From assembly GCA_021785405.1 (NCBI GenBank), contig JAJYFF010000009.1, positions 1-60,622 on the forward strand: 60,622 bases of DNA, in the 5' to 3' direction. The position numbers and the translations under genes are program-made. The notes under the pieces are model-generated. The model saw only the letters and a list, made by a program, of their open reading frames with translations, had not been told where the DNA came from and did no database searches. The DNA is from Pseudomonadota bacterium (GTDB taxonomy: Bacteria; Pseudomonadota; Gammaproteobacteria; Steroidobacterales; Steroidobacteraceae). Positions 1 through 9,832 of this stretch are shown in pieces (within the stretch, counting starts at the first letter, position 1; each line of letters starts with the position of its first letter).

Positions 1-111
1 ATACTCAGCCTCACCCTCTGCGAGCAAATGCCTTTGGATGAGCTACTTGCGCAAATCGACACCGATCAAAATCCGTCCGAAGCGCACAACCAGATGAATT
101 TATTCGATTAA
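1..111 (+). CDS. IS4-family transposase, C-terminal fragment (cut by window edge)
   Basis: Frame 1 is open from base 1 to a TAA at 109-111 and encodes 36 residues beginning ILSLTLCEQMPLDELL and ending HNQMNLFD. The ending N-Q-x-N-L-F-D after an I-L-S-x-T-L-x-E segment is characteristic, as I recall it, of IS4-group transposase C-termini. The catalytic DDE residues lie upstream and cannot be seen. Base composition is AT-richer than the neighbouring host genes, which fits a transferred element. It could belong to a related IS4-like subgroup. Confidence 0.65.
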   Translation: MLSLTLCEQMPLDELLAQIDTDQNPSEAHNQMNLFD

Positions 112-127
112 CGTTGGGACACTACTG
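1..127 (+). mobile_element. Right end of an IS4-family insertion sequence (rest outside window)
   Basis: The first ~127 bases have much lower GC than the rest and contain the 3' end of a transposase followed by a short non-coding end, GTTGGGACACTACTG, which abruptly joins the coding sequence of phosphoribulokinase. The junction is placed at about 127/128 because the kinase reading frame stays family-like up to its ATC codon (127-129) and is unrelated beyond it. The left end, the inverted-repeat partner and the target duplication lie outside the window. IS4 assignment rests on the transposase C-terminus only. Confidence 0.65.
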
Positions 128-711
128 ATGTAGTTCACGTAGTCCGGCATGCGCCGCAGGATGGTGTCGACGACCGCTTCGGTCGAATAGCCCCGGGCGT
201 CGCGGTCGCGATGGAGCTTCTGAATCCACTCGAGATTGATGATCGGCACGACGCCGATCGTGAGATCGGCGTGTTGCGCGACGTTCACCTCCGGCGTCAC
301 GACCGCGCCGTGCAAGCCCTCGTAGAACAGCAGGTCCGTGCCGCTCGGAATGTCCTCCCAGGGCGTGAACGTCCCCGGGGGCTGGCGGTAGGGCGCGGCT
401 TCCGGGTCGTTGTGCAGGTACTTGCGCATCCGTCCGCCGCCGGTCTCCCCGTAGCTGCGAAACAGCGCCTCGAGTTCGGCGAACAGGTTGTTCTCCGGCC
501 CGAAGTGGCTCAGGTGTTGATCGCCCCGGGCCGCCGCCTCGGCGATCTTCGCCTTCATCTCCTCACGATCGTAGCGATGGAACGAATCGCCCTCGACGAA
601 CGCCGCACGGATCCTCTCCCGACGGAAGATCCATGCGAAGGTGCGGGTCACCGAGGTCGTTCCGGCGCCGGAGGAACCGGTGACCGCGATGATCGGATGC
701 TTGGCGGACAT
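100..711 (-). pseudogene. prk: Phosphoribulokinase, 3' end replaced by IS element
   Basis: The 203-residue product starts MSAKHPIIAVTGSSGAGTTSV, with the P-loop of the type I (proteobacterial) phosphoribulokinase, the ATP-dependent kinase that makes ribulose-1,5-bisphosphate for Rubisco. Family-like sequence runs through RRMPDYVNYI (about residue 195) and then switches to eight unrelated residues, SSVPTLIE, read from the IS end. The family is about 290 residues long, so roughly the last third is missing. It is the last visible gene of the cbbL-S-X-F-prk operon, 34 nt after fbp. I expect it to be inactive; another intact prk elsewhere cannot be excluded. Confidence 0.9.
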
Positions 712-745
712 GGGATGCTCCTGGGGATGCGCTCGCCCCGATGGG

Positions 746-1822
746 TCATTCGTCGATGAACAACGAGCGTTCCTTGAACAACGGCGAACGGTAGACCGTG
801 TCGAGCCCGCGGTCGTGCTCGAGATGATAGCGCTCGATCCGCTCGACCTCGCTCTTGCAGCCGAGCACCAGGGGCACCCCCTGGTGCAGTCCGGTCGGCG
901 TCAGTTCGAGCACGCGCGCGCGACCGGTCGACGCCGCGCCGCCCGCCTGCTCGATCAACATCGCGATCGGGTTCGCCTCGTAGAGCAGGCGCAAGCGGCC
1001 CGTTTGCGGCGGGTCCCGCTTGTCCTTCGGCACCATGAACAATCCGCCCCGCACCAGGATGCGGTGCACCTCCGCGACGAGGGACGCGATCCAGCGCATG
1101 TTGAAGTCCTTGCCGCGCTCGCCGGATTTGCCGGCGAGGCACTCGGCGACGTAGCGTTTCACCGGGGGCTCCCAGAACCGCTCGTTCGACGCGTCGATCG
1201 CGAATTCGCAGGTCTCCTGCGGAATGCGCATGTCCGGATGCGTCAATACGAATTCGCCGAAGCCGCGGTCGAGCGTGAACCCGTGGACGCCGCGCCCGAC
1301 GGTGAGCACGAGCATGGTCGTCGGTCCGTAGATCGCGTACCCGGCGCCGAGCTGCTCCGTGCCCGGCTGCAGGAAGTCCGCCGCGGCCGGCGGCTCGGTC
1401 CCGCCCGGCGCCCGCAGCACCGAGAAGATGCTGCCGACCGGCGCGTTCACGTCGATGTTGCTCGAACCGTCGAGCGGGTCGACGCACAGCAGGTAGCGGC
1501 CGCGCGGGTAGTCCGCGGGGATCGGGTACGGATCCTCGAGCTCCCCGGACACCATGCCGGCGAGGTCGCCGCCGAATTCGGTCGTCCGCAGGAAGATGTC
1601 GTTCGCGATCAGGTCGAGCGTCATCCGCGTCCCGTCCCGCACGTCCTCCACGCCGGCGGCGGCCGTCGCGCCGGATGACCCGCCGCGGCCGACGAGGTAG
1701 CCGATGCGCTTGCACGCGAGTCGCATGTGATTGAGGAGCGCCGTGAACTCCCCGGTCGCGCCCGGGAAACGACGCTGCTGCGAGATCATGAACTCGGTGA
1801 TCGTCATTTCCCGGCTCGTCAT
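746..1822 (-). CDS. cbbF: Class I fructose-1,6-bisphosphatase (Calvin-cycle CbbF)
   Basis: The 358-residue protein hydrolyses fructose-1,6-bisphosphate (in many Cbb forms also sedoheptulose-1,7-bisphosphate) to regenerate ribulose-5-phosphate precursors. The N-terminus TITEFMISQQRRFPGATGEF and the metal/phosphate motif CVDPLDGSSNIDVNAPVGSI are typical of class I FBPase; the length also fits. A C-terminal GVPLVLGCKSEVERIERYH segment is conserved. It lies in the cbb operon between cbbX (49 nt upstream) and the truncated prk. Cytoplasmic; expression is probably driven from the cbbL promoter under CbbR. Confidence 0.95.
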   Translation of the reverse strand: MTSREMTITEFMISQQRRFPGATGEFTALLNHMRLACKRIGYLVGRGGSSGATAAAGVEDVRDGTRMTLDLIANDIFLRTTEFGGDLAGMVSGELEDPYPIPADYPRGRYLLCVDPLDGSSNIDVNAPVGSIFSVLRAPGGTEPPAAADFLQPGTEQLGAGYAIYGPTTMLVLTVGRGVHGFTLDRGFGEFVLTHPDMRIPQETCEFAIDASNERFWEPPVKRYVAECLAGKSGERGKDFNMRWIASLVAEVHRILVRGGLFMVPKDKRDPPQTGRLRLLYEANPIAMLIEQAGGAASTGRARVLELTPTGLHQGVPLVLGCKSEVERIERYHLEHDRGLDTVYRSPLFKERSLFIDE

Positions 1823-1870
1823 CGTGCTTGCCTCCGGTGCGTACCGCGGACCAAGATCGGTTCGGACTCC

Positions 1871-2776
1871 TCAAGCGGCGAATACGCGGCTCGCCCTCAG
1901 GTCTTCCCCCTCGATGGTCATCAGCTCGTCGCGGGTCAGCGGTCGCTCGCGGTTCGCGACCAGGCGGCTCGCCTGGCGCAGGCGCGCGCGGTCGAGCGCA
2001 TTGCGAACCGACCGTGCGTTCGCGAAATGCGGCTGCCGCATGCGCAGCGGAATGTATTCGCGCAAGGCCTCGAGCCCCGCCGGGCTCAGCCGGTATTGCA
2101 TCGTCTGCAGCATCCGCAGCGCGATCCGTTCGAGCTCCGCGGCGTCGTAGTCCGGAAAGTCGATGTGATGCGCGATGCGCGACGAAAGTCCCGGGTTCGA
2201 GCGGAAGAACGCCTGCATGCGCTCGGCGTAGCCGGCGAGGATCACCACCAGGTCGTCGCGCTGATTCTCCATGACCTGCAGCAGGATCTCGATCGCCTCC
2301 TGGCCGTAGTCGCGCTCGTTCTCCGGTCGGTAGAGATAGTAGGCTTCGTCGATGAACAGCACGCCACCCATCGCCTTCTTCAAGATTTCCTTGGTCTTCG
2401 GCGCGGTGTGGCCGATGTACTGGCCGACGAGATCGTCGCGCGTGACCGCCACCAGGTGACCTTTGCGGACGTAGCCCAAGCGGTGCAGGATCTGCGCCAT
2501 CCGCAGCGCGACCGTGGTCTTGCCCGTGCCGGGGTTGCCGGTGAACGACATGTGCAACGACGGCGAGCCGGCTGCGAGGCCGAGCTGCTTGCGGGCGCGC
2601 TCGACGAGGAGCAGGGCGGCGATCTGCCGGACTCGCGCCTTCACCGGCTGCAGGCCGACCAGCGCGTCGTCGAGTTCCTCGAGCACCGCCTGGACCTCGG
2701 TGTCGGCGGCGAGCGCGCGCAGGTCGACTCCGGCGGAGTCCTCGCCCGCGTTCCCGAGCTGCGCGGATTCGCTCAT
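1871..2776 (-). CDS. cbbX: CbbX, red-type Rubisco activase (AAA+ ATPase)
   Basis: This 301-residue AAA+ protein remodels inhibited red-type Rubisco by threading the CbbL C-terminus through its hexamer pore. The Walker A motif is GNPGTGKTT (near residue 80), the pore loop reads YIGHTAPKT, and Walker B is [12 protein letters not shown]. Length and motif order match CbbX. Its start ATG overlaps the cbbS stop by four bases (ATGA), implying translational coupling. The presence of CbbX independently confirms that the Rubisco is of the red type, because green-type enzymes use CbbQO instead. Confidence 0.96.
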   Translation of the reverse strand: MSESAQLGNAGEDSAGVDLRALAADTEVQAVLEELDDALVGLQPVKARVRQIAALLLVERARKQLGLAAGSPSLHMSFTGNPGTGKTTVALRMAQILHRLGYVRKGHLVAVTRDDLVGQYIGHTAPKTKEILKKAMGGVLFIDEAYYLYRPENERDYGQEAIEILLQVMENQRDDLVVILAGYAERMQAFFRSNPGLSSRIAHHIDFPDYDAAELERIALRMLQTMQYRLSPAGLEALREYIPLRMRQPHFANARSVRNALDRARLRQASRLVANRERPLTRDELMTIEGEDLRASRVFAA

Positions 2777-3213
2777 CCGGCGTCACCGTCGCGCGAGCGG
2801 TAGCGCCGCCCCGCGGGTGCGCCGGCCGCATAACTCGTGATCGTGTAGCGAATGCGCCGTCCCGCATCCTCCGTACGCGTCAACGCGAACCCCGGTTCGT
2901 CGCTCGGCCGGTGCACGATGAACGACAGACGGGTCGTCTCGAAGCCCGGCGTCGAATCGAAGGCGTTGACCCTCACGTAGCCGTTCGGGCGCGCGCGGCG
3001 GCAGGCGTTCACCTCCCGCATCACGCCGGCGGCGTCGCGCAAGTCGAACAGCGGATTCCCCCACATGTCCCAGTAATAGTTGCGCGGGTGCGGATCGTCC
3101 GTGGCTTCGATGCTGATCGCCCAGCCCCGGTCGAGCGCGTACTGCAGCTGCGCCAGGATCTCCGCATCGGTCAGATCGGGCAGGAACGAGAAGCTTCCCT
3201 GGGTGATGCGCAT
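2773..3213 (-). CDS. cbbS: Ribulose bisphosphate carboxylase small subunit, red type
   Basis: The 146-residue protein begins [19 protein letters not shown] and contains [19 protein letters not shown], both hallmarks of form IC/ID small subunits. The long C-terminal extension after FIVHRP is the beta-hairpin tail that lines the central channel in red-type holoenzymes; green-type small subunits are shorter. It caps the L8S8 enzyme with CbbL. The start follows cbbL by 31 nt, and the stop overlaps the start of cbbX. Confidence 0.96.
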   Translation of the reverse strand: MRITQGSFSFLPDLTDAEILAQLQYALDRGWAISIEATDDPHPRNYYWDMWGNPLFDLRDAAGVMREVNACRRARPNGYVRVNAFDSTPGFETTRLSFIVHRPSDEPGFALTRTEDAGRRIRYTITSYAAGAPAGRRYRSRDGDAG

Positions 3214-3244
3214 CGTCGTCTCCTCCGGGCGCGTCGGCGCCGGT

Positions 3245-4750
<1,506 letters not shown>

Positions 4751-4772
4751 TCAGGAGAAATCAGTTCTTGTT

Positions 4773-4800
4773 TTATTTGGTATAAGCGTTTACTTATACC
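4773..4800. promoter_or_regulatory. Candidate CbbR operator between cbbL and cbbR
   Basis: Within the 145-nt divergent gap there is a perfect inverted repeat, GGTATAAG (4779-4786) and CTTATACC (4793-4800), separated by CGTTTA. It overlaps a second dyad, TTAT (4773-4776) with ATAA (4782-4785). LysR-type activators such as CbbR bind AT-containing T-N11-A dyads close to their own start, and this is the only AT-rich stretch in the gap. The site is 29 nt before the cbbR start and about 90 nt upstream of cbbL. Assignment to CbbR is inferred from position. Confidence 0.5.
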
Positions 4801-4829
4801 TATACCGATCCCGCGGAGACGCTCCCGCC

Positions 4830-5789
4830 ATGTCGATCCGCCAGCTGACGTTGAGACAACTGCGCATCTTCGAATCCGTCGCCGTCGAACGCTCCTTCTC
4901 GCGCGCGGCCGAACGTCTGCACCTGACGCAGCCCGGCGTCTCGATGCACGTTCGCGATCTCGAAGCGCGGGCCGGGCTCCCCTTGATCGAACGCCTCGGG
5001 CGACGCTGCGACCTCACCGAGGCGGGCCGGGAACTGCTCGACGCGGCGCGTAACGTGTCTCGCGCGCTCGAGGAGGCGCAGCAACGCATCGACGCGCTCC
5101 AGGGGCTGCGGCGCGGTCGACTCGACATCGCGGTCATCAGCACCGCGAAGTACTTCGCGCCCCGGTTGCTGGCCGCGTTCCAGACCCGATACCCCGCCGC
5201 GAGCATCCGGCTCGCGGTCAGCAATCGCACCCAGGTGATCGACCAATTGAACGAGAACCAAGTGGACCTCGCGATCATGGGTCGGCCACCGGAAGGGTCC
5301 GAGATGATCGCGACCGCGTTCGCGGACAATCCCCAGGTCGTCGTCGCGCCGCCCGATCATCCCTTGGTCGCGGCGACGTCGATCGATCCCGCCAGGGTCG
5401 TCGAGGAGCGCTTCCTCGTGCGCGAGCCCGGATCCGGCACCCGCCTCACGATGGAACGGTTCTTCCGCGACGCGGGCGTCGCCGCCCCGGCGGGCATGGA
5501 GATGGCGAGCAACGAGACGATCAAGCAGGCGGTGATGGCGGGGATGGGACTGAGCTTCCTCTCCCGGCATACCATCGACCTGGAGATCGAGACCGGGCGC
5601 ATCGCGGTGCTCGACGTGCGCGGGCTGCCGATCGTGCGCCACTGGCACGTCGCGCATCGCGCGGACAAGCGCCTGATGCCGATCGCGGAAGCCTTCCGGC
5701 GCTTTGCGCTCAGCGAGGGCGCGGAGCTGCTGGCGGCCGGCGTCGATCGACGCCGGCCGCCCCCGAAGAAACGCGCGCCGTCGCGTTAG
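4830..5789 (+). CDS. cbbR: LysR-type regulator CbbR of the Rubisco operon
   Basis: The 319-residue protein has a LysR winged-helix N-terminus (LTLRQLRIFESVAVERSFSR, then AAERLHLTQPGVSMHVRDLE) and a periplasmic-binding-like effector domain containing VISTAKYFAPRLLAAF and EPGSGTRLTMERFF, both typical of CbbR. It is divergent from cbbL, the standard arrangement for this activator. The gene ends with a basic, proline-rich tail and overlaps the stop of the convergent TonB receptor by four bases. CbbR normally activates cbb transcription in response to metabolites such as RuBP or NADPH. Confidence 0.9.
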   Translation: MSIRQLTLRQLRIFESVAVERSFSRAAERLHLTQPGVSMHVRDLEARAGLPLIERLGRRCDLTEAGRELLDAARNVSRALEEAQQRIDALQGLRRGRLDIAVISTAKYFAPRLLAAFQTRYPAASIRLAVSNRTQVIDQLNENQVDLAIMGRPPEGSEMIATAFADNPQVVVAPPDHPLVAATSIDPARVVEERFLVREPGSGTRLTMERFFRDAGVAAPAGMEMASNETIKQAVMAGMGLSFLSRHTIDLEIETGRIAVLDVRGLPIVRHWHVAHRADKRLMPIAEAFRRFALSEGAELLAAGVDRRRPPPKKRAPSR

Positions 5790-7990
5790 AACTTGCGCCG
5801 GTACTGCAGCGTGACGGTGAGCGGCTGCAGCGTCGCCACCTGCGGGATCACGCTGCCCGATGCGTCGTACTGCGCGTATCCCACGTAGCCGATGTCGCCG
5901 AGGTTCGGCTTCGCGTTGGTCAGGTTGTGCACGTTCAGGGAGACCTCGGTCGGCCCGTCGTCGACCCCGAAGCGCATATCGGCGAGCGAGTAGGAGGGGC
6001 GCGTCGCCTCCGCGCCGCCACCGCCGTTCAGCACCGAGACGCTGTTGCCGGTGTAGCTGTAATCCGCCGACACGAAGCCGTCGAGCGACGGCGTGAGCGA
6101 ATGCCGGTAGACCGAGCCGACGGTCGCGCTCCAGGCCGGAACGCCCGCGATCCGCGATCCGGGCGTGACCCCGACGATCGCGAGCGCGCCCGGATCGTTG
6201 ATCCGCGTCTTCTCGTAGCCCGCGCCGAAGCGCAGGGTCAGACGCCGCGTCAAGTGACCGGAGATGTCGATCTCGCCGCCGTCGATCTTCGCGGTGTTGC
6301 CGTTGATGTCGAAGTACGCGCCGCAGGGGAGCGCCACCTGCTGCTGGAGGTTGTTCCAGTTGATGTGGAACGCCGCGGCCGACACCAGCAGTCCCGGCTG
6401 CGGGACCTGGATCTTGGTGCCGATCTCGTAGCTCCACAGCGTGTCCGACTTCAGCTGCGTGATGTCGTTCACCGGGAGGTTCGGCAGCGCGCAGAACGGC
6501 AGCGAGGCTTGTGCGCCGCCCGCGCGGAATCCCTTCGCGGCCGAAGCGTAGATCATCGCATTCTGGTCGATCTGGTACTGCAGGCCGACCTTCGGGTCGA
6601 ACCCGTTCTGGCTGTTGTGCTGGGGATCGCTCGGCGTCGGGCCGAAGTTCATGAAGCCGTCCGCGGTGTAATCCGCCTTCTGCTTCAGCCAGTACTCGCG
6701 CGCGCCGAGGGTGAGCTTGTAGCGCGTCAGGAAGCGATAATAGAGCTCGCCGAACACCGAGTAGTCCTCCTCGGTGGCGGGGTTGTTCTGGGTCCACATC
6801 ACGTCGTTCGGCCAGGGTCCGACGACCGTGTTGGTCGCGGTCGCGGCGACGAGCCCGGTCGCGAGCGTCGGCGGGATCGCGAAGCGGGTGTTGGTGTGCG
6901 AGTAGAACACGCCGACGATGCCGCTGAAGCCATCCACGGGGTCGAAGCTCGCGCGCATCTCCTCGGTGATCTGGTTGTGGTAGTGCTCGCCGTCCCAGAG
7001 GAACGGCTGCGCCGGCAGGCCGCTCACCTGGTAGTAGCCGGAGAGGATCTGCTGCGTCCCGTAGGTCGAGTCCTCGAGGTCGCGGGTGTGGCGATGGAAA
7101 TAACTCGTCGAGGAAACGAAGCTCCACCCTTGCCCGTGGTAGTGGATGTCGAGGGAGGGCAGGGCCCAATCGTCGGTCGCCTCGGGCTGGACGTCGAACG
7201 CGCGGTTCAAGGTATAGACCGGCTTGAACGACGGGAGCGGCGCGAACGTCGCCGGGAAGCCATGGTCCTTCGTGTCCTGGAACATCACGCGGAAGCGCGC
7301 GTACAGCGCGTCGGAGATCTGCCACTTCGCGGCGATCGAACCGCCGTAGGTCGTGTCGGCCCCCTGATTGCCGACGCTGTGGCGCGGCACCGAGAGGAAC
7401 GGATCGGTCACGGCCGGGCTCGTCGGATCCGGGAACGTGCGCGTGAGATAGCCCGCGTCGTGGTTCACGAACAGCACCGCGCGTAGCGCGAACACGCCGG
7501 GCGAGAGCACGAGGTTGCCGATCAGGTTGCCGCCGCCATCGGCGCTGCCGCCGCCCGAGGTGAGCCCCGCCTGCGCCATCACGCTGAGCGAGTCCCGCGA
7601 CAGATCCGGCTGGCGCGTGACGAGCCGCACGTTACCGCCGAGCGAACTCTCGCCGTACAAGGTGCCTTGCGGACCTTTCAGGACCTCGATGTTGTCGATG
7701 TCGAGCACGCGCGGGTCGATCGATCCCGGCACAGGCGTATCGTCGATGTAGAAGCCGGTCGCACCGGCGGTGCCGAACAGGTTCTGTCCGGTGATCCCGC
7801 GGATCGCGACCGTGCGCGCGTCCGCGATGCCCGTCGGGCCCCCGCCGTAGCTGAACGAGACGTTCGGGGTCTTCGTCGCATAGTCGGTGAACGACTGGAT
7901 GTTGTAGTTCTGCAGCGTCGCCGCGGTGAACACCGTGATGCTGGCGGGCACCTTCGCGAGCGGCTCCTTGCGCTTCAACGCGGTCACCAT
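5786..7990 (-). CDS. TonB-dependent outer-membrane receptor (open part lacks its signal peptide)
   Basis: The open frame encodes 734 residues of a TonB-dependent receptor: plug domain from about residue 1 (VTALKRKEPLAKVPASITVF, then GITGQNLFGTAGATGFYID and GPQGTLYGESSLGGNVRLV) followed by a 22-strand barrel ending in the aromatic residue of LQYRRKF. It imports a large or scarce compound in a TonB/ExbBD-dependent way; the substrate cannot be told. The first ATG here lies inside the region that should be preceded by an N-terminal signal peptide, which is present just upstream but one base out of frame (see next entry). It is divergent from a GlxA-family regulator. Confidence 0.85.
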   Translation of the reverse strand: MVTALKRKEPLAKVPASITVFTAATLQNYNIQSFTDYATKTPNVSFSYGGGPTGIADARTVAIRGITGQNLFGTAGATGFYIDDTPVPGSIDPRVLDIDNIEVLKGPQGTLYGESSLGGNVRLVTRQPDLSRDSLSVMAQAGLTSGGGSADGGGNLIGNLVLSPGVFALRAVLFVNHDAGYLTRTFPDPTSPAVTDPFLSVPRHSVGNQGADTTYGGSIAAKWQISDALYARFRVMFQDTKDHGFPATFAPLPSFKPVYTLNRAFDVQPEATDDWALPSLDIHYHGQGWSFVSSTSYFHRHTRDLEDSTYGTQQILSGYYQVSGLPAQPFLWDGEHYHNQITEEMRASFDPVDGFSGIVGVFYSHTNTRFAIPPTLATGLVAATATNTVVGPWPNDVMWTQNNPATEEDYSVFGELYYRFLTRYKLTLGAREYWLKQKADYTADGFMNFGPTPSDPQHNSQNGFDPKVGLQYQIDQNAMIYASAAKGFRAGGAQASLPFCALPNLPVNDITQLKSDTLWSYEIGTKIQVPQPGLLVSAAAFHINWNNLQQQVALPCGAYFDINGNTAKIDGGEIDISGHLTRRLTLRFGAGYEKTRINDPGALAIVGVTPGSRIAGVPAWSATVGSVYRHSLTPSLDGFVSADYSYTGNSVSVLNGGGGAEATRPSYSLADMRFGVDDGPTEVSLNVHNLTNAKPNLGDIGYVGYAQYDASGSVIPQVATLQPLTVTLQYRRKF

Positions 7991-8118
7991 GATCGTCTGC
8001 AGTTCGGTGCCGCCCGCCGCAGCGCCGTCCCCGTTCCGAGGGAACTGCTCGCGGCGAGCAACGCGACCGTCACGCGGGCTCGGGATCCGGACCGCCGATT
8101 CTTTCTATTGGATTGCAT
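7991..8118 (-). other. Out-of-frame start and signal peptide of the TonB receptor (apparent 1-nt deletion)
   Basis: On the minus strand an ATG at 8118, preceded by GGGGGAG at a good distance, opens a frame encoding [19 protein letters not shown] followed by LLAASSSLGTG, a convincing signal peptide. This frame runs to a TGA at the receptor's internal ATG. Adding one base to the G4 run (C4 on the plus strand, 8029-8032) joins it to GDGAAAGGTELQTIMVTALKR, giving a continuous receptor. It is either a real frameshift, a slippage-prone on/off switch, or a sequencing error in a homopolymer. Confidence 0.75.
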
Positions 8119-8185
8119 CGCTGACTCCCCCGGGAAATGAACGACGATCACCAGCGGCGACCATCGGCGTGTTGCGCGGGTATTG

Positions 8186-8226
8186 TTTAGCGACAGCCGT
8201 TGGCGCGGCTTGCCATTAAACGACAG
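8186..8226. promoter_or_regulatory. Direct repeat pair, possible regulator site for the receptor/GlxA gap
   Basis: TTTAGCGACAG (8186-8196) and TTAAACGACAG (8216-8226) are 11-mers identical at nine positions, spaced 30 bp start to start, in the gap between the divergent receptor and GlxA-type regulator. AraC-family proteins commonly bind such direct repeats on one face of the helix. The assignment is inferred from position and spacing only. Confidence 0.3.
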
Positions 8227-8247
8227 TTAATTGACACTATCCGTCAG

Positions 8248-9312
8248 ATGAGACGAATGAACGGACATTCCGAGCGTCGTCGCGCGGCCGCCGAGGGCGC
8301 GAGCCCCACGCGCGAGGCGGTGCTGACGGCCCACCCGGTCGCAGGACCCGAGACGATCGGCTTCCTGCTCGCGCCGCGCTTCTCGATGCTCGCGTTCACC
8401 TGCGCGGTCGAACCGTTGCGGGTCGCGAACCGGATGGCGCAACGCGAGCTGTATCAGTGGCAGACGATCTCCCTCGAAGGTCGCCCCGTGATCGCGAGCA
8501 ATCGCATGTCCGTGGTCGCCGACCGCTCGATCCGCGAGTCGGTCGGGTACTCGCGGGTCGTGATCTGCGCGGGCTTCGAGCCCGAAACCCTGTACGGCGA
8601 GCGCATCGCGCGCTGGTTGCGCCAGCTCGCCCGCGCGGGCGTCGCGCTCGGTGCGATCGACACCGGGAGCTTCGTGCTCGCGCACGCCGGGATGCTCGAG
8701 GGCTATCGCGCGACGACCCACTGGGAGTCGCTCGAGGGGCTGCGCAGCCAGTTCCCGAAGGTCGCGATCGCGCCGGACTTGTTCGTCGTCGATCGGAACC
8801 GCTTCACCTGCGCCGGCGGCACGGCGGCACTCGACATGATGCTGCACGTGGTGCGCCTGAGCCATGGGCATCGGCTCGCGGCCGCGGTCGCCGAGCAGTT
8901 CATCTACACGCGGATGCGGGAGCCGCGCGAACATCAGCGCATGGGCAGCGGCGCTCGGCAAGGGCTCACGGATCCCGCGCTCGCGAAGATCGTCGAGACG
9001 ATGGAAGCGAACCTCGAGGAGCCGGTATCGATCCACGCGCTGTGCGCGGCCGCCGGCGTCCCTGTGCGGCGCTGCGAGCGCGGCTTCCGCCGACAGCTGC
9101 GGCTGTCGCCGCGTCGCTATTATTTGAATTTGCGGTTGCAGCGCGCCCGCGCGTTCCTGCAATACACCAGCGCATCCGTGCTCGACACGGCGGTCGCCTG
9201 TGGTTTTCGCAACGTCGCGCATTTTTCGCGCGCGTACAAGCTCTGGGCCGGCCTGCCACCGTCGGCCGACCGCGGTCGGATGCACCAGGGAGTAAGACCC
9301 ATTCTCAGTTGA
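8248..9312 (+). CDS. GlxA-family transcriptional regulator (DJ-1/PfpI + AraC HTH)
   Basis: About 354 residues. The N-terminal half is a DJ-1/PfpI-like amidotransferase-fold sensor (TIGFLLAPRFSMLAFTCAVE through VALGAIDTGSFVLAHAGML and ATTHWESLEG), without obvious catalytic duty. The C-terminal ~100 residues form an AraC-type double helix-turn-helix (ALCAAAGVPVRRCERGF; RRYYLNLRLQRARAFL; VLDTAVACGFRNVAHFSRAYK). It probably controls the divergent TonB receptor and itself. Starts at 8248 or 8257 are both possible; an upstream TTG at 8200 would add 16 unlikely residues. The ligand is unknown; relatives sense quaternary amines or amino acids. Confidence 0.85.
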   Translation: MRRMNGHSERRRAAAEGASPTREAVLTAHPVAGPETIGFLLAPRFSMLAFTCAVEPLRVANRMAQRELYQWQTISLEGRPVIASNRMSVVADRSIRESVGYSRVVICAGFEPETLYGERIARWLRQLARAGVALGAIDTGSFVLAHAGMLEGYRATTHWESLEGLRSQFPKVAIAPDLFVVDRNRFTCAGGTAALDMMLHVVRLSHGHRLAAAVAEQFIYTRMREPREHQRMGSGARQGLTDPALAKIVETMEANLEEPVSIHALCAAAGVPVRRCERGFRRQLRLSPRRYYLNLRLQRARAFLQYTSASVLDTAVACGFRNVAHFSRAYKLWAGLPPSADRGRMHQGVRPILS

Positions 9313-9408
9313 GGGCGTTCGCGAGCGCAGATTAATCTTTCTTTAAGACACGGGACACGCCAATCGCGCGACAATCGGAGCGGGTTTCAATCTGTGAGGA
9401 CATCCACG

Positions 9409-9741
9409 ATGAAAGATAAGATCTCTCGCCGAACGCTCCTGAAGGGCGGTCTGATCGCCGGCGCCTGCATTCCCGCGTTCGGTCTGATCGCGGCCGAAGC
9501 GCAGGCCGCGGGCCTGACGCCGCTCAGCCCGACCGATCCGACCGCGACCGCGCTCGGCTTCGTGACGAACACCGCAAAGGTCGACGACAAGAAATATCCG
9601 ACGCACAAGCCGAGCCAGCGCTGCGGCACCTGTGCGCAATACCTCGGCAAGCCGGGCCAAGCGCGCGGCGGCTGCAACATCTTCGCGGGGCACACGGTTC
9701 CGGAAGCCGGTTGGTGCTCGGCCTGGGCGCAGAAGCCGTAA
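9409..9741 (+). CDS. High-potential iron-sulfur protein (HiPIP), Tat-exported
   Basis: A 110-residue precursor with a Tat signal (ISRRTLLKGGLIAG, cleaved after about AEAQA) and a mature domain with the HiPIP cluster motif: CGTC, a third cysteine 13 residues later in ARGGC, and C in AGWCSAW. These four cysteines hold one high-potential [4Fe-4S] cluster used as a soluble periplasmic electron carrier. The start ATG at 9409 is preferred over an in-frame GTG at 9394, which itself lies in a GTGAGGA ribosome-binding stretch. It stands alone between two regulators. Confidence 0.93.
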   Translation: MKDKISRRTLLKGGLIAGACIPAFGLIAAEAQAAGLTPLSPTDPTATALGFVTNTAKVDDKKYPTHKPSQRCGTCAQYLGKPGQARGGCNIFAGHTVPEAGWCSAWAQKP

Positions 9742-9797
9742 CGACCTCACGCATTCGCGGCCGATGCCGGCCGCGGTGCCTCGCCCTTGCGGCAGCG

Positions 9798-9827
9798 CGA
9801 ACCGGACCTCGACGGAGGTCCGGTTCG
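9798..9827. terminator. Bidirectional hairpin between HiPIP and fnr
   Basis: A perfect 13-bp stem, CGAACCGGACCTC (9798-9810) and GAGGTCCGGTTCG (9815-9827), closes a GACG tetraloop. It lies between the convergent stops of HiPIP (9741) and fnr (9833) and is followed on the plus strand by TCCTTTC. The T-run is poor, so it may stall rather than strictly terminate. Confidence 0.65.
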
Positions 9828-9832
9828 TCCTT

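Noticed and set aside
9329-9338. AGATTAATCT palindrome upstream of HiPIP
   Set aside because: Only 10 bp and not matching a known motif such as FNR; too short to claim.
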